Below, piece by piece: positions 1 to 12,345 of a stretch of 64,000 nt of DNA. Origin of the DNA: Larus michahellis (Eukaryota > Chordata > Aves > Charadriiformes > Laridae); NCBI RefSeq assembly GCF_964199755.1, contig NC_133907.1:749001-813000 (forward strand). The letters run 5' to 3'. The notes below the pieces were generated by a model. It was not told the DNA's origin and made no database searches. It saw only the letters and a list, made by a program, of their open reading frames with translations. A program made the translations under genes and the position numbers. Within the stretch, counting starts at the first letter, position 1, and the number at the start of each line of letters is the position of its first letter.

Positions 1-3000
1 CAGATACCTGAGACGAGACAGCAGTTATATACTTCATTATCTACCAGAGAGAGAGAGGGAAGGAGGTGGGGTGTGAAGCGCGCTGTGGCCATCGGTGGTG
101 AGGAGGTGAGCGAGGAGGCTCCGGGTGGCCTTGGGCAGCCGCCGGCCCCGGGTCCTGGCTCTCCCAGAGGGGCCAGGCTCGTGTCCCCTCAACCCAGCCG
201 CACGTATGGAAAGGACCCAGAGGGCCGCTAAGCATGAGCCGGGGGAAAAGATTTACTTTGTTTTCCAAAGTAAGTGAAGTCGGTTAATGTAGAGGCCCAG
301 CCCCATTCAGTTGGCCGGGAAAAAGCCTGAAGAGAAAGGAGCGGGGACTGGGATGGGGACGGTCGCCCTGACCTGCAGGCTGTGGACATGGTGTCTGCTC
401 CTTGCTGTAATGGTGCAAAAGGCTTATCCGTTTGTTTTGTCTTCTCAGTGCTTAGCCACTGCCCTTTCTGAAGGAGAAGGGGTTGAACCATCTTTCCATC
501 ATAACAGGAGTCAGCCTATGGAGCCTGGGAAGCCCTGCTTTATCCCGTTTTCCTGAAGTCTGGTAGATCCACATCAGCTCCCCGTGGTTTGATGAAGTCA
601 GTATTGCACGACAGCCCCCGCCATGAGTCATGGACTTACCCAGGCAGTGCCAGGCCAGCGCTGAACCCGGGTGTCTCCTGCACGGATTCTCATGGGAGAA
701 ACCCACGGACAAGATCCCTGAGCAGATGCTCACTGACAGTAATTGTATCCCCCAGAGGGAACCGGGCTGACTCACGCTCAAAATTTTAATACGGCATTTG
801 GGATGGGCAGTGTTTCTGCTCTGAGTCACACTAAGCCATTCCTCTGTATGACTGGAAAGATGCTGCCGCGGGGTTTCAGCTGCATGCTGCGGCGCAGAAG
901 ACTTCACAAAGTTGTCACAGGGCCTTTCTAGAGGTCACTTTGTTCTCAGGAGGAACAAAGTCCCTTCCACTGCTGCAGCCATTCCCGTGGCACGCTCCAG
1001 GAGTTAGGTTTTGCACAGAAAATGCTGAAAGCGGTCACTAGGCAATTGCAAGTAAATATGTAATTGGAGCTCAACAAGCGTCAAGTGTCAGCAGCCAATA
1101 TCACCACCCTCCCAAGTCATGCTTGCGTTAAAGATCCCGAGGTGGCCCTTGCTGTCCTTATTATAGTCCCGGATGAAGACTGAGCCTCCCTTGCTCTCTG
1201 AAGACAGCAGCTGCTCTGCTGATGCTCGTGGGGAAACACTGCGGAGGACCCCAGCAGGCTGCCTGAAACTCCAGCCAAGAATAATATTACAGTACAATGT
1301 ACTGAGTTTGTTTTTCACAAGGTTCTCCTAGCTTCCATGGGCTGGGTGCATGACTTAAAATTAATGGAATGCAATAATTAATTTCACTTGTCAAGCCAGC
1401 ATTACCCTATCTTCTGTGCTGAAAGTGGTGTTGCATCACACCGGCTCTTGGTTTAGGGTGGAATCCTGGAGGAAATTGTACATGGAGAAGTCATGAATAG
1501 GCCTAACCTGGGACTGGATACAGCATATCTAAGAGGGTTACTTTTACGTCTGATAGTTTCTTTTTAATTAAATGTAAGCGTGCCTAAGAAAATAGAACTT
1601 GAGGTCAGGGTTTTTGGATGGAAAACCAAATGACCGGGCCACATGTCATGTTTCACAAAGGAAAGAAGCAGAGCAAGGGATTTTTTTGTTCAGGGTGCAG
1701 AGATTAGCTGGTTTTCCGCGTGTTTTTTTGGGTAAATCCTTCCTTCAAGTGCGAATACCCAAAGGATAAAAGCAAATAGTCTCCCTCCTTCAACAACCCC
1801 TTACCTGAACCACTGCTAGTGCTGCAGGGTGTCCTCAGCTCTGCAGGGAGCATCGCTCGGTCCTGGGTGAGCAAAGGGGTGCTGGACCGTCGGTCTGCTG
1901 CCCAGCACCAGTTTCCTCGCGCTCCCTCTTGCAAACCCCAGTTGGGTCGTCTCCACGTTGAGGACCCGGGCTCAAATGTGAGCTGGACACCTGAGTTCAC
2001 AAAAAAGCAAAGACTTAAGTTAATACCCGGGTCTCAGCGAATATACTGCAGATTTCCCAGCCGGGGTGAGGAGAAGCACCTGTAACGCTGTGGAGGGCCA
2101 TGGCCTCCGAGGAAGTATCGCTTCCCTCTGTGTAGCGGCAGGTAGAGGCTGGAAGGGCTGGAGATGTATGAGCCACTATCGCAATTACTGGTGTTGCTGG
2201 ATTAATGTTTTCCTTAGTGCTGTGCAAAGTTATATTCTTTGGAAAAAAAACCCCAACGCAAACCTCCTCAGAAACCACTTAAGACATGAGATGCAGAGAA
2301 AGATTAATGGTAGGAAGGAACAGAGTGCAGTTTCTCAGACCGAGGACATGGCTTGGTTCAGCTGCAGTGAGCTGCAGGCTCAGATGTGTCCTTGTGGGCT
2401 CTGGGAGCCCACCTTCCGCAGGGTGATTTCTCTCTCCGCAGCACGTGCACGCCACTGCCAGAGAGCCGGGGAGGCACTGGCTTGTGTCGCTTCCACACTT
2501 CCCTCCCACCTTCAGGACACATTTAGTCTCGTCTCTTTTGGCCAAGTCCATCCTTCACTCCTATGAGTTTTCCCTCCCTTTATTGCTGAAAATTGTTTGC
2601 TGCAGGAGTGAAGAATCATGAAATGCCGATTTGAAAAAGTTATTTTCTTTGAAGGAAACAGTCTTGCAGCAGTGAGTTTGCCGCGTGAATCGCTGTTTGC
2701 ATGCCTCGTTTGTGGCACTCGGAGTCAAGCCTTTGGACTCTGGCGAACTGGAGAGGTGCCGAGGAGGAGGAGCCCGGGGTGATCTCTGGTGTCCTGGAAA
2801 TCACAGGCAACGCCGCCTCGCTGCGAGAGTTCTAGCTGGTATTTGATCATTTTTTAATGAGTTCTTCTTTAATGATTTCTTTTTTAATAAAAGACTTTCA
2901 CTTTGGAAGATCTGTTCCAAATTGAGTTCAGCAAAGAGCAAGTGCATTATGAGAAACCGATCCCTTTATTCTCAGTCACTCTGGGAAAAATATGTTCCTT

Positions 3001-3249
3001 GGTATGTTTGGTCCGACACAAACATAAGTCACTAACCTGACCATATAACGTTGCACAGTCGCTAACTTTCTGCTTGGCTTTATCAATTTCCTTTGTTTAA
3101 CCACCTGTGCTTTAGTGTGGCATATAATTCCTTCCAGGGAAATGCTGTGATCCGCTTTATTAAAATCTCCGCCTACCCAGAGAATTCAACTTCTTTCAGA
3201 TAATTTATCAAGGAAATGTGGATTTTTTTTTTATCATCCTTTCATATTT
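1..3249. other. intergenic, no gene recognised
   Basis: No open frame in this stretch resembles a protein family I know, and I see no exon with convincing splice sites. It begins with a short GA-rich run (47-60) and is otherwise mixed-composition unique sequence. The longest open frames (about 150-166 codons) overlap one another on opposite strands and have no recognisable domains, so I treat them as chance. Confidence 0.6.
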
Positions 3250-3935
3250 TGTGCTAATTTTGACCCTGATTTAAGATTATTGACATCGAGATTCACCCTC
3301 TACGGACTTTAAAATTCCAGGCTCATGAAAACCGTTTGATCTCTAGGAACTGATTTCAGTCCTTGAAAGGCTAGCACACACCATGGGGTCATATTTATTT
3401 TATGAGATGATTTTTTCCTAGTGAGATCAGTTAATGGAGCAGCCAGTGTTGCAAAATGTGGAATAAATTTCCGATAATATGCCGCAATGCCCAGAAAAGA
3501 TCTCACCTGCCGTTTAGTAGTCAGTAATAGGTGCATTTTAATAGCTTGCATTTTACATATCCCTGGTTTCATAACTCCCCTGCCCTACTGTATCTCATAT
3601 ATATATAAAAACGAAACGGTTTCCTGCTTTCTTACTGAACACCAGGGAATTAAAAGTCAACTCTGCTTCCTTGAGTTGCTGAAAGATTGCTTTCAGGTGC
3701 TATAGGAGTCCTTCCCAGGGTTTACTATAAATCAAGACAGCATCCACACAGGCCACGGCATACCCCAAATGTTTGCACAGCAGCAGGCTAGTGACTTGAA
3801 AGACACTAAGGAGCAACCCACACAAACCACAGCTTTATGCTGAAAAAAATCCAGTAAGCACTGAAAATATTATTGTGGTCTTGGAAGACTCTGCTCTAGG
3901 TGTTGCCAATATCTGTTATAGAAATCCAGAAAGTT
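3250..3935 (-). mobile_element. decayed Ty3/gypsy-type retrotransposon pol fragment (reverse transcriptase)
   Basis: Read on the minus strand, this stretch shows reverse-transcriptase landmarks in the right order. A YWQ-type palm motif lies near 3902-3931, an FGLCG-like motif near 3817-3828, and the catalytic box at 3739-3750 reads CVDA where an active enzyme has two adjacent aspartates. The thumb and connection region at 3309-3572 then reads KRQVRSFLGIAAYYRKF followed by AAPLTDLTRK, which is characteristic of Ty3/gypsy elements rather than vertebrate gammaretroviral or spuma-like pol. The best-preserved part is an 87-codon open frame (3309-3572). Upstream of it the match moves between frames and crosses several stops (for example near 3700 and 3590-3600). 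It is a pseudogene that cannot encode an enzyme. I found no LTRs, gag, integrase or target-site duplication. Element type is fairly sure; the clade within Ty3/gypsy is not determined. Confidence 0.82.
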
Positions 3936-6900
3936 GTTTTTTCCCTTGGCCCTGACACACACTTGTACCCAAGGCATTTACACAGCTTACTGGAATCATT
4001 TTTTTAGCCTTGGTGCTGCAGAGCTAAATGATTTAGTGTCAACCTCCCACGTGGCCATCGGATCAAGATCTCCTGAAATTTTGCCTTCTGTCACCAGCAG
4101 TCCCTCATTTCCAGCTGAGTTCTCCAGTCTCTGAACACACCAGAATTTCAGGCGAAGGAGCATGGCAATTTAAGGGCTAGTGTTAAATGCTGGCTGCAGG
4201 ACAACTGTTAAAAACCGTGCACTGGATCCGTACCGCACTTAAATCCACTGGAAACCGTCACCAGCAGCACGAGTAACACCCCCCACCCCACCCAGGCAGG
4301 AGACCCCAGCGTCCACCCTCGGAGGAATGCTCTCCGTGTTCTGCACGCAGGCAAAGCCAAACGCTGCTCTTGTTCACGCCTTTCTCACCGATTTGGCATT
4401 CCAAAAAAATGTATTTTTCCCCTAATAAAGTTGGAAAAAGGCTAGGATGCTCCCAGGTAAGTGACGCATGTGCACGTTGAGGGGGTGGGGAGGGGCTGGG
4501 GGAGTGTGGACCTTCACGCTGTCTAATTTTAGGTGTCTAATTCAATTAAGGTCTGGCCCGGTGAGGTAGTCAAAGAGACTTGCCTTCCGACGAGGGTTAC
4601 TGAGCTCCCGAATTCGGAGCCTGCTGCTGGCCACGAGCCGGATGGGCAGCACGAGCCGGAGTCAGGCGGTGGTTGTACATCCCAGACGTGTTCGTTCCTT
4701 CGACTCTCCCTCCACTGTGGCATATTGAAATACGCCCTTCTCATTTTGTCTCAAAAAAGGCTTTATTGGCTTAGCCTTATGCCCCATGTTAACCTCTCCT
4801 TCCCATTTGTCATTTGTGAAGAATCAGCCCTGATTAAAACCAGCCCCATCTTTTACACTGTGCGATGGCTGTTGCTTCCTCTCCATGGATTTCTTCCACA
4901 GGATTCAGAGTTTCCCCAGCCCGGCACATAGCAAGCCAGCACGCAGAGCAGGCCAGAGAACGAGATTTCCTTTGTAGCTTTACTTGAGTTTTCCTTCTCT
5001 TTGATTTCCAGGAGAGAGATTTTATGTTGCCTGTTTTTTAATATTTAAACAAATACTCAGGGCCTGGCTTGCTCGGTCAGGGTGCCAGGCAGCCCCGCAA
5101 GGCACTTCTTAACTCTTAGTCGTCTTGCGCTATGTTAGACAATTTAGCAAAAGTTTCTGTCTCCTTCACCTTTGCTCACCTTGCCCATCCAATGTAAAGT
5201 GATTGTGGATGAACTGATATTTTCTCTATTATTTCAATCAGAAAAAGTATTTGCTCACATTCTGAGCACTGCAATGCCAGAGATTAAAATGGCCAAGACA
5301 AAAGTGCATTTCCAACCCCTCAGCTATTTACCGGTAATTATTAAAAATGCCCATTTTTATTAAAAATGCCCCACTCTCCCATTGGTTTTGCCGAGCTGAG
5401 ATTAGACTGGCGATGTCCCAGGCACCCGTCCAGAGCTGCCGTCCTCATGGCCAGCAGGCGATGGGAACCCGCCCTGACCTCAGAACGGGAACCAAATGAA
5501 ACCATGTCGGCCAACTCATCTTTTTCAATTCACTTCACGTTCTTCTGCTCTCTTACGCCAGCGTGTGCTTGGGTGTGGGTTTGTCAGATACAGAAGTAAT
5601 TAAAAGTCTGCCTCTTGCCTCCGCTGTTCGTTGCACTGAAAAAGTCCTCTCTTCAGCTGTGGCAATCTTCCACGAGTCTAAAGAGGTAAGAGCTGTACAC
5701 TGGGCATAGTGTACCGGCAACAGTTTCCTGGTGCTTTGAGCAATTCCTTTTAAAATTATGCATAGGAAACCCAGGCTGTAACCCTAAGTTGTGCCAAAAC
5801 AATCTCCCCCTTCTAGATTTATAAAGTTTGCCCAGCTTTCTACCACTGCCACCCAGGTGGTACTTCACCCTACTACAGAAAAACACCTATAATTTTATTT
5901 CTTTGAAAAACATGTGAAAGTTTTGGCTCAAAGGCTGGATGGGAAAAAAGTACATTTCTTAGTGGTTTATTGCCCTTAGGAAAACATACTTCAGTTATGA
6001 AGTATTCCCCCCTGAAAACTTACTCGACATTTTGTCAAGAAAATAGTAACATTTCTAAAAAGTTAGCCAAACTACTTAATATCATAGCTGTAAAGCAACG
6101 ACCTATAGAAATGTCAGTGTGTGGACGAGGCCAGTGACCTGGATTGGTTTTATTCCGCCTTTACGAGCATGCGCTTCTGCTGCGGGGCCCATCCTGCGAA
6201 GATTTACCCACAGCAGCAGCAGTCGCTGCTGTAAGAGAAGCCGTTGGGGCGCTTCCCTGCAGCAGCACCGTCGCTGTCGTGCCACGGGGCGCGTTCACGG
6301 CCTGACCGGCTGGAGGGTGAAGGCGAGAGAAGTTTGGGCACCGTGCCGAAGCTCCCAGGGGGCTGGGCTGGGTCCCTGGGGCTTCAGGCAAGCTCCAGAC
6401 CCTTTTCAGTGGGCAGACCTGGGCACAGAAGAGCTTTACTCAATGCCTTGGGAGCCTCAAACTACTCCAGATCCTCTGTCCTTCCCCATGCTGGGCTCCC
6501 GGACACATGCTGTAAGCAGCTCAAACTGGGTACGACAAGGCACTTCTGTCAGCGTTCACTTGCATTTTAAAGAAATAAGCCTAGCTTAGCTCAAATGAGT
6601 TAATTAATGAGTATGCGTCTGTTTATCTGTCATCTGTCTCTCTAGCTTGAGTGAAATCCTGGCTGATTCCTGCTGAAATCAATGGAATTTTGCTATTCAC
6701 GTATACGGGAGCGGAGTTTCCCTGCTTCTCTCTCTGCCTTTCGGTCCCGGAGCGTACACCAGAAAGCAAAGCCCTGTCTCAGCTGCCACCACGTCAGGTC
6801 CCCTCTGACCAGCAGGTCTCAGGTGGCCCCGGCGCAGGCTCGCGGCTGGGTGCCGTGCCGCACAGCCAGGCTGGCTCCCGTCTTTCAGGAGCAAGAGAGT

Positions 6901-9034
6901 TAAACGCTGCGTCTGAATAAATCTGAACTGCAAGAAAGTTCAGACCCATGCTGGGATGTGAACTTTATGTCTCGAGCCCATTTCTAGTTTCGCTGTAAAC
7001 AATTTCAGAATGTGATTAGATTTTAGGGGAAACTTGTAATAGAGCTGTAATAAGATATGATGTAATAGGTAATAATAATAATATATAGCAGCTGTTAAGT
7101 AAAGCTTTTTCTGTGTTTATCCCAGAAGGATACAGGGAGTCAGCTGCAACTTCATATTTTGAAAGAGGGAATATTAAACACTAGGACCATGATGCAATGA
7201 TGTTATTGTAAACGCTAACAGGAAAGCCCAAAGTGTGAGAGTTAAGACCAGCAGAAGATGCATGCAAACAGCTGCTCTGACGTAAATTCCCTCAAGTTTG
7301 GTTCATTTTCTTTTATTTAACTCAGAGTTAATACAATGGACTCGCAGGTACTGCTTTTGAAGGGTTCCGGGCTGCTGAGAACAGTGGGAATTTTGCTCTC
7401 GCTTTCCACCATGGCCTGAGCGAACCCGCAGGGCGCACCTGAAGAGATTAACGCGAGGTGTCTCTCCACACGCCTGTCCAAAGCAGCGTCACTCAGCCTC
7501 AGGCGACACCCAATCCTCCGTTCATGCTTTTGAGAGAAAAGAAATATAAAGTCAACAGGAGTTAGGACTGGAACACCGACTCCAAAACGGAATTTCCTGG
7601 CGTTTTTCACAGTGCGCCATAACTTAAGTGTTAACTAATATTGCTCCGCGTATTTAATCTCCATGTGTTGAAGGAAAAAGATCTTTCATGGAAAGACTAG
7701 AACAGATAAACCTATATTTAGACTTCTATAAACACCTCCTAGGGTCACGTTTCTGAACACAGAGGCCAAGGATTGCACAGAGAAAGTGTATGAACACGGG
7801 CACGGTTATATATGACTCAAAAACGAGCATTTCTGTGTATGATGGACAGAGCCCATTATAAATCAGGCAATGTATTAAAATAAAACTTTCAGTTGTTGCC
7901 CTTGACAAGAAATGATCCAGCTGGGGAGAAAAGGAAACACATTTTTTGGGTCGTTAACCTGGCAGAAGGTTTCCAGGGTGAAGTTACCGAGCAGCAACAT
8001 CAAGCAGACGGAGGGGCTGTTTCTGCTGGACACGGCTCCTCTTCTCCACCTGCCCTTGGCAGGCAGCAGTGCCAACCCCCTGCCTGCCCCGGGCTCTGCC
8101 AGCCCGTTCCTGACATCAGCTCTGCTTTCCACATCCCTCACTCGGCTTCTGCAGCCCAGGACGCAGCTCCGGGTCCCCTCCTTCCCGCCGGCGGTCGGGG
8201 CAGCGGGACCCCATGGCAAGATGGGGACCCCAGCGCAGCACCTGCAGCCGCAGTGAAATGGTGGGGTTTTTTTCTCCCAAACTGAAGGACACGCCGGGAT
8301 ACTCGTGGTGTCAGTGTTAGAGAAGAGAAACAGAACCGAGTGTCCCGTTACACCGGCTTTCAGCTGTGTTTGGGAACAGCCATTACGCGAGAGGCACTGC
8401 CTACTGCTGCTCTGAGTAATCCAGGGCTGGTCCAAAGCCCCAAACCATCTGCCCTGCCAACAAAAGCATGTTAAATAACTTACCAGAAAGCACATTAAAA
8501 CAGTCTCCTGTCCTTGGTGTTATTTTGGTATTTTGCTGCCTGTGCAATGTTACCACATTGTGCTTGCTGCTCAGCTGTATTTTTAGCATAATAAAACTAC
8601 AAAAAGTCATCCTTTCACCTGAATCTCAGATGTTGATTCATTTTTAATTTTGAAGATGTCCTGAATTCAAATTGGGATTTGATTTTTCTGTAGATTTTGC
8701 TCTGAAGTTAAGGGGAATTTTCAATAAGATTTGCAATCTTTTTTTACTGTCTTTTCAGAACTGAAGGTCTTTGTGTCATGTTACGTGGCCACCTTTGGGG
8801 AGAAAAAACAGGTACTGGTAAGTGTGCTGATGAATCCCGAAGAATTTGAGAGTGATTAACTTCAGACAAAGGAGGTAGGCTGTTTTAATGACGAGATTGT
8901 TATCGGAGTTGAATGCATTTAAATGTGTATTTTACAGTCCGCTGGTCAAGTCATAAAAATACTGTAAACCTTAAAAGAAAACCTGAAGGTTAATAGGTCA
9001 GAAATCAGCCACAGGATTTTACGGGTCAGGGAAC
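3936..9034. other. intergenic, no gene recognised
   Basis: Unique sequence without recognisable exons. It includes a GC- and CpG-rich patch at about 6150-6410, a short AAT simple repeat at 7070-7085, and a near-duplicated motif around 5337-5370 (ATTAAAAATGCCC twice). The 206-codon minus-strand open frame at 7875-8495 has no recognisable family signature and overlaps other-strand frames. Confidence 0.6.
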
Positions 9035-9425
9035 AGGAGGGGTTTATTCCTGCCGAGGCACCTGCGAGAGGAGGCGGCCGGAGGCGAGGGAGCAGCGGCT
9101 GCCCAGGGAGGGCTGTGCAGCATCCCCAGCGGGAGGGAGGGAACGCGGCGCGAAACCTGGGCTGTCCCTCTGGAGAGAACAGTGATGCCGAGCAGCGTCA
9201 CCTGCCAGTGTCTGGTGTCACCTGCCAGTGTCTGGTGTCACCTCCCAGCGACACATCGCCCGGTTGGCACCGGCCCAGTGGCGTTTGGTCCTGTGACATC
9301 CCCACGGAAGACCCCAGCGGGAGCAGCGCCGAGGGAACGCCGTGCCGCTGCCTGCGCCCGGGCTTCGGGAAGGTTCCGCTGAGCAGCGTTCCCATCTGCC
9401 GCGGAGCCGCTGTGCTCTCCCTCCT
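9035..9425. promoter_or_regulatory. CpG-dense block (possible orphan CpG island)
   Basis: This roughly 390-bp block is rich in G+C and keeps many CpG dinucleotides compared with the AT-richer flanks. It also carries a 20-bp tandem duplication at 9197-9247. No gene start is recognisable beside it. It may be a promoter of an unannotated non-coding transcript, an enhancer, or just a local GC hill as is common in bird DNA. The regulatory role is inference from base composition only. Confidence 0.3.
9197..9247. repeat. short tandem repeat, 20-bp unit, about 2.5 copies
   Basis: Two identical copies of GTCACCTGCCAGTGTCTGGT sit at 9197-9216 and 9217-9236, followed by a partial, diverged third copy to about 9247. 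This is a small minisatellite-like duplication within a CpG-dense block. Confidence 0.85.
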
Positions 9426-9904
9426 GTGACAGCAAATGCTGTTCTTCTGCGATTGTTATATTTGTTTTATGAGTTGTGCTAGGAATGTTGTGTGGCACTC
9501 TCTTGGCCGCTCTCGCCTATGATTTACAGTAGTTATAAACATTCCAAAGTATACATGTAAGTTAAATAGTGCATTAATATTATAAAGTTACAATTCTGGT
9601 ATAAATGTGTCATCAGTTTGAAAATTCAGTTTTTCCTTTGCCCGGCGTTGTGATTAGGCTGACTGGAATCACCACAGACACGAATTCAGTGTGCCTGCCT
9701 GTCCCCGCCTGTCCCCAAAGTAAAATGCCGTGAAGACAAGAAGAGATGGGTGTCCCGCCGCGCTGAAACAGTTCGGAGTATTTAACCGCTTGCGTGCATT
9801 TTTATCGTATCCTTCAATAAATAGAGTGAGGGTGCAAAAAGTAACCGAGCCTCATGCCCGTGGCAGGGAGACAAATGAGACTCTGGGCGATGCCCCCTGA
9901 GCTC
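9426..9904. other. intergenic, no gene recognised
   Basis: AT-richer unique sequence between two CpG-dense blocks. I see no exon, repeat family or RNA gene in it. Confidence 0.6.
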
Positions 9905-10170
9905 CAGCTCTTCCCGTGGGTGCCAGTGGAGCGGGACTCGCCGCGTGGAAGGACGTGTCTGCGCCAGTCTGGACCCGGCCGCACGCTGCCACGGCTCTGA
10001 GTGGGTCGGATCCCAGCCAAGAAGGCGATCCAACGCCTGGTCGCTGCTGACCCGAGAGAGTGTGAGATGCCCCCGGGACACGGGTACAGGCACAGCGCCC
10101 TGCGCTGCCTCGTCACGCAGGGCATCAGCCCCACTGCCCGCGCCGCCACGGCTCCTCGGGCGTCCCTGCC
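9905..10170. promoter_or_regulatory. CpG-dense block
   Basis: About 265 bp with high G+C and roughly 35 CpGs by hand count, flanked by AT-rich DNA. Open frames of 85-169 codons on both strands here are explained by the scarcity of stops in GC-rich sequence. No coding family is recognisable. A regulatory role is inferred from composition alone. Confidence 0.3.
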
Positions 10171-12119
10171 CCACTCACCCCACTGCTGGCTTTCTGAAAA
10201 GAAGCATTTACCTCTGCCAGGAGGAATGGCCTGGACTAGGACTTTCACAGGAGTCTGAAGATGTTTAGAGGCATCTAAGTCTCCTGTATTTGCGGAGTAT
10301 CTGCCGCAGCAGCAGGGAAACACAGCGAAATCAGATGATTAGTTCAAGATCCCTCAGGAAATCAATCACCAGGAGGAACAAAACCTGAGACTTGAGATCT
10401 ATACACCCAGACTCCAACACCGACATACAGAAACTCCGCTGGCAGGTGTTCTGCAAAATATAATCTGGCTATGCAAATAAGAATAAGAAAAATCACATAA
10501 TGAATGCAATAGAATAAATTAAGATGAAAGGGACTATCAAAGGAAAAGGAACTTTGTGGCATTAAGAATTTACAGGATCAGTCTCAAAGTCAGGTGGAGA
10601 CAGGTTATTTGGAAGGACACTAAGTGACTGTATTTGTTATCTCCATCCAGCCACGTACCATTAGCCTGAAGAACTGCTCGGAATGCTCATTTTTGGAATA
10701 AAATAGACCAATTAAGTTTTTTCTTTGTAAGAATTTTGTTAGGAAAGAGCATTCAGAAGTGCAGCTCTTGAGAAACCTTTCTCCCTCCTGCCAGACCCAG
10801 CTATCAGATCAAACAAACCTACCACAGAGCCGCCCCAGTTTTCGTTGTTGCAATATGAAAATATTTCATGATGCCTCATAACTCACGCGTGAGGCTCTGA
10901 TAATGGTCACGTCAGCCCCCACATTTCACACTGCCTTTAAAAAGGCGGCTTGTTTGTCTGCCACATGGGCTGCAGCCTGCCATCAGATCTACATTTGGGA
11001 ACACTCGGCACCCGCACGCAGGCTCCACCGCTCCCTTGTGAAAAGCACCCTATCGCGCCACTGAACCGTCACCCGCTCACTGTAATTAATGCTTCAGAAT
11101 TTCACACCTTCTGCCTCTGGCTCTGGAGGCAAACTGGGCTCGGTCGCACTCGGTGTCCCTTCAGGAGCCGGGTTGCAGGTGTTTTGCGCGTCCCTTCAGC
11201 CCCTTCCCCTGCCAGCTGCGCTGGAGGGGGCAGGCGGGCGCCCGGACGCGGCAGAGCCCGGTGCGTCTGTGTTACAGGCTCCCACCTCCTCTTCATTTTA
11301 TTCTGTTTTGGTGCATTTTTGTATTTTACTTACTGCCCAAAGCTTACAGACAATTGTGAGAGGATCTCTGCTCCCAGCCATAAAAAATAGCCTCGTAGCC
11401 CATACGATTACACTGGAAATCTTCAACATGCAACTGGGGTGAACCTTTTGTTCCCCAGGCAAACGCGATGAACCTCATGCATGCATTCAAACATGCAAAC
11501 AGATAAAAATAAAACAACGTAATGAGTTCTAAGCCAATTTCACAATTATGAGTCACTAAACTAAATTGCTTGGAGTTGGCAGTAACGTACGAACTCTTAT
11601 TTGGGTCTGTGCTCTCTATATTATATTACTGTATTAGCTCCCTAAATAGCAAAATAAAGAATGACTTAGCATTCGGCAGTAAATCCTTTCCTTTCTTTGT
11701 GTCCTATGCTGCAGTTGCATACTTTAAGTGAAAATAATTTCTGACAATGACAATAAGTGCAAGATATTGCCTGACTGTAAAAACAAGGTGGTATTTCTGT
11801 TAACTGTTTGTTTTTTAATGCAGAGTATTAAATGTCAACCAGAGGCATTAGCCAGTGGTTTAAAGGAGCCTGTTGATGATTTTAAATATTCAAGCGGTGT
11901 TTTCCTGCCATGTTTGTATAGCCGCTGGGCAGCTGATGAGTAGTTCTGCAGAGCATAACGGTCGCCCTGTGTCACACCAGAGCCCAGAGAGAGCCAGACG
12001 CCGCAATACACGGGACGGGGGCTTGGAGCGGGCCAGCACATCTTGCTCAAAGCTGGAGGCTGGTGCCTTCGTCATTAATTCATGTGTATTCAGGGAGTGT
12101 AACCTCCTCCCATGTCCCC
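10171..12119. other. intergenic, no gene recognised
   Basis: Mixed-composition unique sequence. A small GC-rich patch lies around 11160-11265. The open frames of 117-146 codons near 10950-11442 overlap in different frames and show no known domain. Confidence 0.6.
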
Positions 12120-12345
12120 AGCTGGCCCGTTCCCCCGTGCCCCGCTCCACGCCGTGCCGCCAATGCTGCCTTTATCTCCGCGCTTGCTGAGGCTCGCTGC
12201 CCACCGCACAGCGTCTCTTCAGTCCTCGTAAACCGAATTCCCGGCCAGAGCAAACTCTGCGCCCCAGAACGCGCTGGGGAGGGACGGCAGGGCGGCGCAG
12301 AGCCGGCGTGGCGGAGGACGCGGACAGGGCCTCGGGCTTAACTCC
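12120..12345. promoter_or_regulatory. CpG-dense block (possible orphan CpG island)
   Basis: By hand count there are about 26 CpGs in about 225 bp at roughly two-thirds G+C, close to the number expected with no CpG depletion. That is the composition expected of unmethylated germline DNA such as promoters. There is no recognisable gene start on either strand, so if this is a promoter it drives something not visible as a known protein. Confidence 0.38.

Noticed and set aside
7875..8495. 206-codon open frame on the minus strand
   Set aside because: No family similarity, overlapping + strand frames of similar length, and no splice or promoter context.
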